NCBI RefSeq assembly: GCF_000204055.1
Contig: NW_006768817.1
Coordinates: forward strand, 418,997 to 482,996
Length of the DNA stretch: 64,000 nt
Reading direction: 5' to 3'
From: Melampsora larici-populina 98AG31
Taxonomy: Eukaryota; Basidiomycota; Pucciniomycetes; Pucciniales; Melampsoraceae
Positions 59,401 to 64,000 of this stretch are shown in pieces; the first letter of the stretch is position 1, and the number at the start of each line of letters is the position of its first letter. Made by a program: the position numbers and the translations under genes. Below the pieces are notes generated by a model, which was not told the origin of the DNA, made no database searches, and saw only the letters and a program-made list of their open reading frames with translations.

Positions 59401-61597
59401 TATCGCGTCCTTGAGCAAAATGGGTGAGCCCATAAAACTGAGATGTACCGATTCTCTCCACTGCTTGTGCAAACGCGTTCTCCATACTCTCCAAACGACT
59501 AAATTGCTTTTCTACCAAGAGTCGGACGTCGCGAGCAGGTGCTCTGGCCAGCTGAAGATCATTATCCTGTTCCTTCTCAGGACTTTCCTCGATGCTCCGT
59601 AAGCTACTGATGAGATCTACATGTCCATACAAAAAACCTAATGAGCAATCAAATCACATCTTCATGCGCTTTAGACAAAATGGCATACCATCAACGTCTG
59701 CTCTGGTCAGTGGAGGCAGATCCCCTACATTCTGTACGCTTCGACTTGAATCCTTGGGCCTAGCTCCATTGATAGCTGCGCTGTTGACATTCCGAAACTC
59801 GAACTCAATCGTTGGGACATTGATATCATCCAAACCTTCAACAGTAAATGGCATCTTGCCTCCGTAGTCCGCACGATAGGTGACCCTGCGTTTACGCTCA
59901 TCAGCGGTCAGTTTTGAAAGCGCGTTGGATAATGCAGAGGCATAATCAACGAGGTGGCGTGCTACCGACCGTAGAAGTGTCAATATTTGCTTCAGTGAAT
60001 TGATAGACATGGTAAGCTTACAGAATTCTCGTCTCCTCACAACCTCGACAACTGTTGAGGCGTATGAAGTGACAAAGTCTTTAAGCCTAGCAAGGTGTTT
60101 GAAAGCATCGGTGCGCGTGCTTAATTCGTTGTCTAGAGCTTGTACATCACTACCTATACAAGACATGATACCTTGCAACACCGATATCCTGTTGAGCGAA
60201 TGTACAAGATGGTGCAGCCAAAAGTTCTACGAGGTCCTCATTAGTTTGGTGCAAAGATGATACCAGCTTGGGGATGGATTCTTACTTTGCGCTCCGCTAA
60301 AAAGGCTACCCTCTCTCGCGTGTCATCATCGAGAATGACAAGCTCAGTGAAAGATTCCGCCAGCACCTCTGCTTCTGCCTCTGTGACCTGTAGAATCTGG
60401 TGGACGACCTCTTCGATTCGCTGAAATCCCTCTTCAGCATCCCTCTCAAGCACATCCAATTCAGTCAAGTCACAGTCCGGTTCGCAAAGTCCATTACGAA
60501 TCGCCATCGCACCTTCGTCCACTTCTCTTGACGAGTCTCTGATGCGTTCGAACCTCTTACAAAGATCATCTGATGAAAACAAGTCAGACATCATGTGCGC
60601 AAAAAGTCGGCTCATTACCCTCAAAAGAAGAAAGCTCACCATAGACTTTCAAGCACCTGTCCCGGATTTGCGTAATGCGATCTTCCATCACATAATCGCC
60701 CATGCACTTCAATTTCGCTGTTACAGGTGTTCCACTACTACCAACAGCGCTGCCAGAAGAAGTTGTACGACTGAGCGTACTATTCGAAAGGAGTTGAGGG
60801 TGAATCTTCACCAGTCGTGAGAGTGCTAGAGCAGGTGCGTATGCTTCAAGAAGTTTCCCGTATCCTTCAACCAGAGGCTGAGCAAAGGTCTCGAATGCTT
60901 CCCATGCACCTTTAGGTGATTCTCTACATTTGTCAAGATTGTTTAAAGCAGCTTCAACAGCAGATTTCTGAGCTCGAATGTGCGATAGAAGTAATAGGGT
61001 TGTACGAAAGTGAGCTGAACCGGAGGTGTGGTGTGCTTTGGCTAGAGTTGTGTAATTTCCAATCTCTGTATCAAGATTTGAATTGAATTGACGAATTGGA
61101 GGTTCTAGGGCTTCTTCTACATGAAACAAAAGTTCTTCCAAGACTTTATTTGGATCTGCTGAGAGGTAATTCCTATCGAAAGCATAGAGAAGATGAGTTG
61201 GATCCTGTAGGGTTCTTGGATGTGGTATTAATGCAGTAGAAGAGGATGGCATAGGATTGATTGGAGATGAAGTTGGAGATCGATGTGTATCTAGAATTGG
61301 ACGGAGAAGGGTATCGGTCAATTGAGATCCAAGTGAGTTCATTAGGATTAAGTCGTCGGCGTCTAGATCCATCGCTGGTCCAAGTATATCTAGAAGCGCA
61401 GATAGCCTGTGTGTGATAGCATTTTTCAACACCTAACATCAAGCAAAGTAGGGTTTCTGAAGAGATGGTCTTTGGGGTAGGGGAAAGCTTCTTTAGCTTG
61501 TTTAAAAAAATGAAAGACATTCTTACCTATCTACATTTTGAAGATGTTGTTTGGTAAATTCGAATGTCACGCCATCGTGAGCTCTAATGACTCTCAT
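56434..61597 (-). CDS. ATG11: Atg11, selective-autophagy scaffold
   Basis: Atg11 (related to animal FIP200/RB1CC1) links cargo receptors to the Atg1 kinase complex at the phagophore assembly site. Eight exons (61597-61527, 61406-60640, 60569-60286, 60226-59689, 59616-59449, 59374-58123, 58041-57852, 57789-56434) close to 1541 aa. The N-terminus MRVIRAHDGVTFEF begins a ubiquitin-like region ending in DLILMNSLGSQL. A long helical part follows. Exon 6 is coiled coil (about 330 residues of Glu/Gln/Lys/Leu heptads, ELESQLSQALDSNRDLTERV). The C-terminal ATG11 domain reads ITFRDFAKGDLALFLPTRNP, WAAFNVSFPHYFLQAND, SREWLVARIISLTEKMV and NPYALSAGTRYFLLEVEPW. A disordered Ser/Pro-rich tail of about 420 residues ends the protein. 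The acceptor at 61406 was chosen because the nearer one shifts the frame. Confidence 0.92.
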
Positions 61598-63158
61598 CTT
61601 GATGATTTATTGAAAACTCGAAATATGCTTGCTGATAGAGTAAAGTTGAGAAAAGAAATCTTGCTTGATAATTAAAAGTTGAAGAAAAGAAACGGTTCGT
61701 TTAGCATTCGTACAAATAGGCCAATGAAGTTATAGTTCTTGTTGGATATGTAGCAAAGGGAAGTTATTGAGAATACGATGAGTAGTTGATGAAGGTAGTG
61801 ATCAAGAAATCAAATTTAAACATTCTCAGTAACAATCCTCAGTTTTCAGTATAAGCATATTCAGTCACTAAGTATTACTTAACTGCACCCTAGCATTCGA
61901 TGCCAAGCTCATTGAAAGTTTGATTTCGGGATAAGCCAACCTGAAGTTGAACCCACATGATCATTGATCATCAATCCAATGAACCTCGAATTACATATTC
62001 TCGTACCTGTCCTTACTTGAGAACTCTTGAGCAGTCAGAGCTCAACTTCCAGCCCAGTCATCTGCCTCATCACCCCTATTGAACAACAATCCATTCATCA
62101 CTCACAAAGCTTTACATACTCTCGATCTGACTGGCTCGTATGCTGTGCTGTTTCAGATCAAAGGAACTTCACTCAGCCTCTTGAGCCTCTTAGTAATCTG
62201 TTGAGATCTAAACCCACGCGAAAGAGAATCACACAGTGGACTTAGTCTTGACGGTCGACGATCGCTAGAGCTCCCGATACCCCCTCTTCTTATCTCTCTC
62301 CAAGATGATCAAGTTGAAAAGCCACATTGTGATATACATTCATACGATCAGACTATAGCGTGAGTGCGATCAGAATCAAATCCTCAAATGTCTCTGGACC
62401 TTCAATCGCGTAGAGATTGAACAGGATTGAACCCCATAAGATGTGTCGATTTCCGAAAAACACATTGTGCACGTTCATCAAAGTAAGCTATAATCTACAT
62501 TTCACAAGAGAGTGACCAAGAGTATGAATGAGACTTCTCATGGGATCATCTGATCTTGGCTATTACATTTTCAGAGCTGAGCAATCAGAAGTACTGGAAT
62601 CACCAAACAACAAACATGAAAGGAATGATATCCCTAAAGTTAGATGTCAGGCTGTAAATCCCGATATAGGCCGTACTGGCAGACTGCCGTACTGGCAGAC
62701 TGTTGATCACTTTCGACAGACAGAAATCAGTACCCGGTACAACACCATAACCAGTCACATCATACATGGTATGATGGTTTTAAATTGTAGAGCATGACTT
62801 CCTTTAACAATAGATTTACAAATGACACTGAAGAATTAGACATCCACAAAGGTAAAAAAGCTTACAAATCAAGTTACGATTTAGAAAGGAGACGTGTTTT
62901 CTGTATGTATCCAGGTAATTTTGTAATTCTAGTTTCGTCAAACTAGTTATGTATGACATTTTTGAATTGAGTAATGATGATGACAATTCAGGGATGGGGA
63001 TATATCCAAATAACAAGATGACGAAGATGAGTCAAAAATGAAATAATAGACAGAACATACGATGTGATTGAACAAAAAGGCGATTGCTTCCAGAACGGTC
63101 AAAGGGACCTCTACTCTGACATGGGCTGTTAGGACATGATTGTAGTACAAACTCTACT
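61598..63158. other. Intergenic region, no supported gene
   Basis: About 1.55 kb upstream of ATG11. It contains a small direct repeat, ccgtactggcagactg twice in tandem (about 62672-62703). Short ORFs have no features. Confidence 0.4.
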
Positions 63159-63782
63159 TCAAGATCTTCGATGCGGCAGGGGTTTTGATGAGGTCGACAG
63201 TGTTGGTGACCTAGATCTATATATACACTTTGATCTCGACCTTAAGTTCTTCCAAAACACTCCTTTTTCATCATGTCCGACTCCCACCCTACAATCTTCG
63301 TGATCTGATGCGTTTTGGTCTACTTCGATCAAATCTCGCATCCTTTTAGTTTTTACCGATCGGGGGCTGTACTCTTGTAACTCATGTTCTTCACCACTTT
63401 TTTGTTCGTTTAAACAAACACTTCCAAGTGCACATTCTAATTCAGAAGCACTAGAGTATTTGTTTAATCTTCGGCGAATCGGTTTTGGGGGACAAGAGCG
63501 AGACACTGCGTTTGTTTCTTTTTCTACCTCAGCAAAAGCAAAAGAGGTGAACAATGACATCGCAGTGATACTGGGAGCCGGTCGAATTTGACGAGGTGAT
63601 TTCGAGTCTTTGGATCGATCTCTTCGTTTGGCATTAGGCGAAGATGATCGACGCGGGTGAGGGTAATAGAGATTAGGTTCGCGTGCGCCAAGTGGTGCAT
63701 CAGGACATCTATCTGTTCTAGGCGTCACTGGGGTCGTACAACGAGAGGGAACGCGATCGGGTGAAGTGCCAAAGAGTGACAT
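63159..63782 (-). CDS. Disordered Ser/Pro/Arg-rich hypothetical protein
   Basis: Not recognised. A single exon of 207 aa from ATG 63782. Sequence is rich in SP/TP pairs and basic residues (TTPVTPRTDRCPDAPLG, RRSSSPNAKRRDRSKDSKSP, PPKPIRRRLNKYSSASELE). This is a pattern of phosphorylated regulators such as cyclin-dependent-kinase targets; RRRLNKYSSASELE and SPRSVKTKRM are the most motif-like parts. RRRL is an RxL-type cyclin docking sequence, but such short motifs occur by chance. The first 20 residues (MSLFGTSPDRVPSRCTTPVT) have no signal peptide. It may continue by splicing beyond 63159, which I could not show. Confidence 0.55.
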   Translation of the reverse strand: MSLFGTSPDRVPSRCTTPVTPRTDRCPDAPLGAREPNLYYPHPRRSSSPNAKRRDRSKDSKSPRQIRPAPSITAMSLFTSFAFAEVEKETNAVSRSCPPKPIRRRLNKYSSASELECALGSVCLNEQKSGEEHELQEYSPRSVKTKRMRDLIEVDQNASDHEDCRVGVGHDEKGVFWKNLRSRSKCIYRSRSPTLSTSSKPLPHRRS

Positions 63783-64000
63783 GATATAACGCCGACTGAT
63801 GATAGCTTGGGAATTCCCGTGATTATCTATCTGCCGAGATAGGCACTCGGTTATCCGAAACTGTGGAGAGGACAGATATGGATGTGTGTATGCGTATTAG
63901 TGAAATCCTTATCAAGCTGCTTATCGGTCAACTTTGCACCAGTTGCGATAAGCTACAACCCGCTACATCGCGAAACAAGAATGTTGGATGTACTCACTAT
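63783..64000. other. Right-edge sequence, no gene seen
   Basis: Upstream flank of the minus-strand gene; short for any call. Confidence 0.4.

Overview
The window reads as nuclear DNA of a filamentous basidiomycete. Almost every recognisable gene is cut by short introns (about 50-120 bp, GTRNGT donors, CTNAY-like branch sites, YAG acceptors). Gene content (tandem coronin-7, Atg11, REB1-like Myb protein, oxalate decarboxylase, small secreted Cys-rich proteins, hAT and LTR-element debris) would suit a plant-associated fungus such as a rust (Pucciniomycotina). That placement is an inference from style and content, not from a marker gene. I rebuilt gene models by joining exons on splice consensus and reading-frame phase; in most models every phase closes exactly.

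Layout. 1-5 kb: the tail of a kinase-like gene, TRM5 (tRNA m1G37 methyltransferase, minus) and GNA1 (glucosamine-6-phosphate N-acetyltransferase, plus). 5.3-9.5 kb: an SNX9-type PX-BAR sorting nexin. 11-18 kb: a small two-exon candidate, a disordered proline/serine-rich protein and a REB1/TTF1-like Myb protein. 19.7-25.5 kb: a probable secreted-protein district, with oxalate decarboxylase (10 exons, including an 8-nt microexon) followed by two tandem paralogues of an 8-cysteine small secreted protein.

25.5-33 kb is a transposon-rich block: a Ty3/gypsy RNase H remnant, LTR-like copies, a 55-bp-arm inverted repeat and an apparently intact hAT element of about 4.4 kb. 34-34.7 kb holds an acyl-CoA-binding protein. 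35-37.6 kb is a gene-poor repeat region with a 122-bp exact direct repeat.

37.6-51 kb is a compact housekeeping block: an FCP1/NIF-domain protein with an internal tandem duplication, a UIM-motif protein (minus), a syntaxin-6/Tlg1-type Qc-SNARE, a hypothetical membrane protein (minus) and coronin-7. 52-53.7 kb encodes a secreted protein made of about 14 tandem Lys/Ser/Asp/Tyr repeats. 55-64 kb carries a small hypothetical protein, ATG11 (8 exons, about 1541 aa) and a disordered hypothetical protein, all on minus.

Themes. SNX9-like nexin, Tlg1-type SNARE, coronin-7 and Atg11 all act in endosome/Golgi membrane traffic or autophagy, but they have separate promoters and there is no evidence of a functional cluster. 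The parts most likely to be undescribed are the lineage-specific secreted genes (the tandem Cys-rich pair and the tandem-repeat protein), the inverted-repeat locus at 27.2-27.6 kb, and the subterminal motif arrays of the hAT element.
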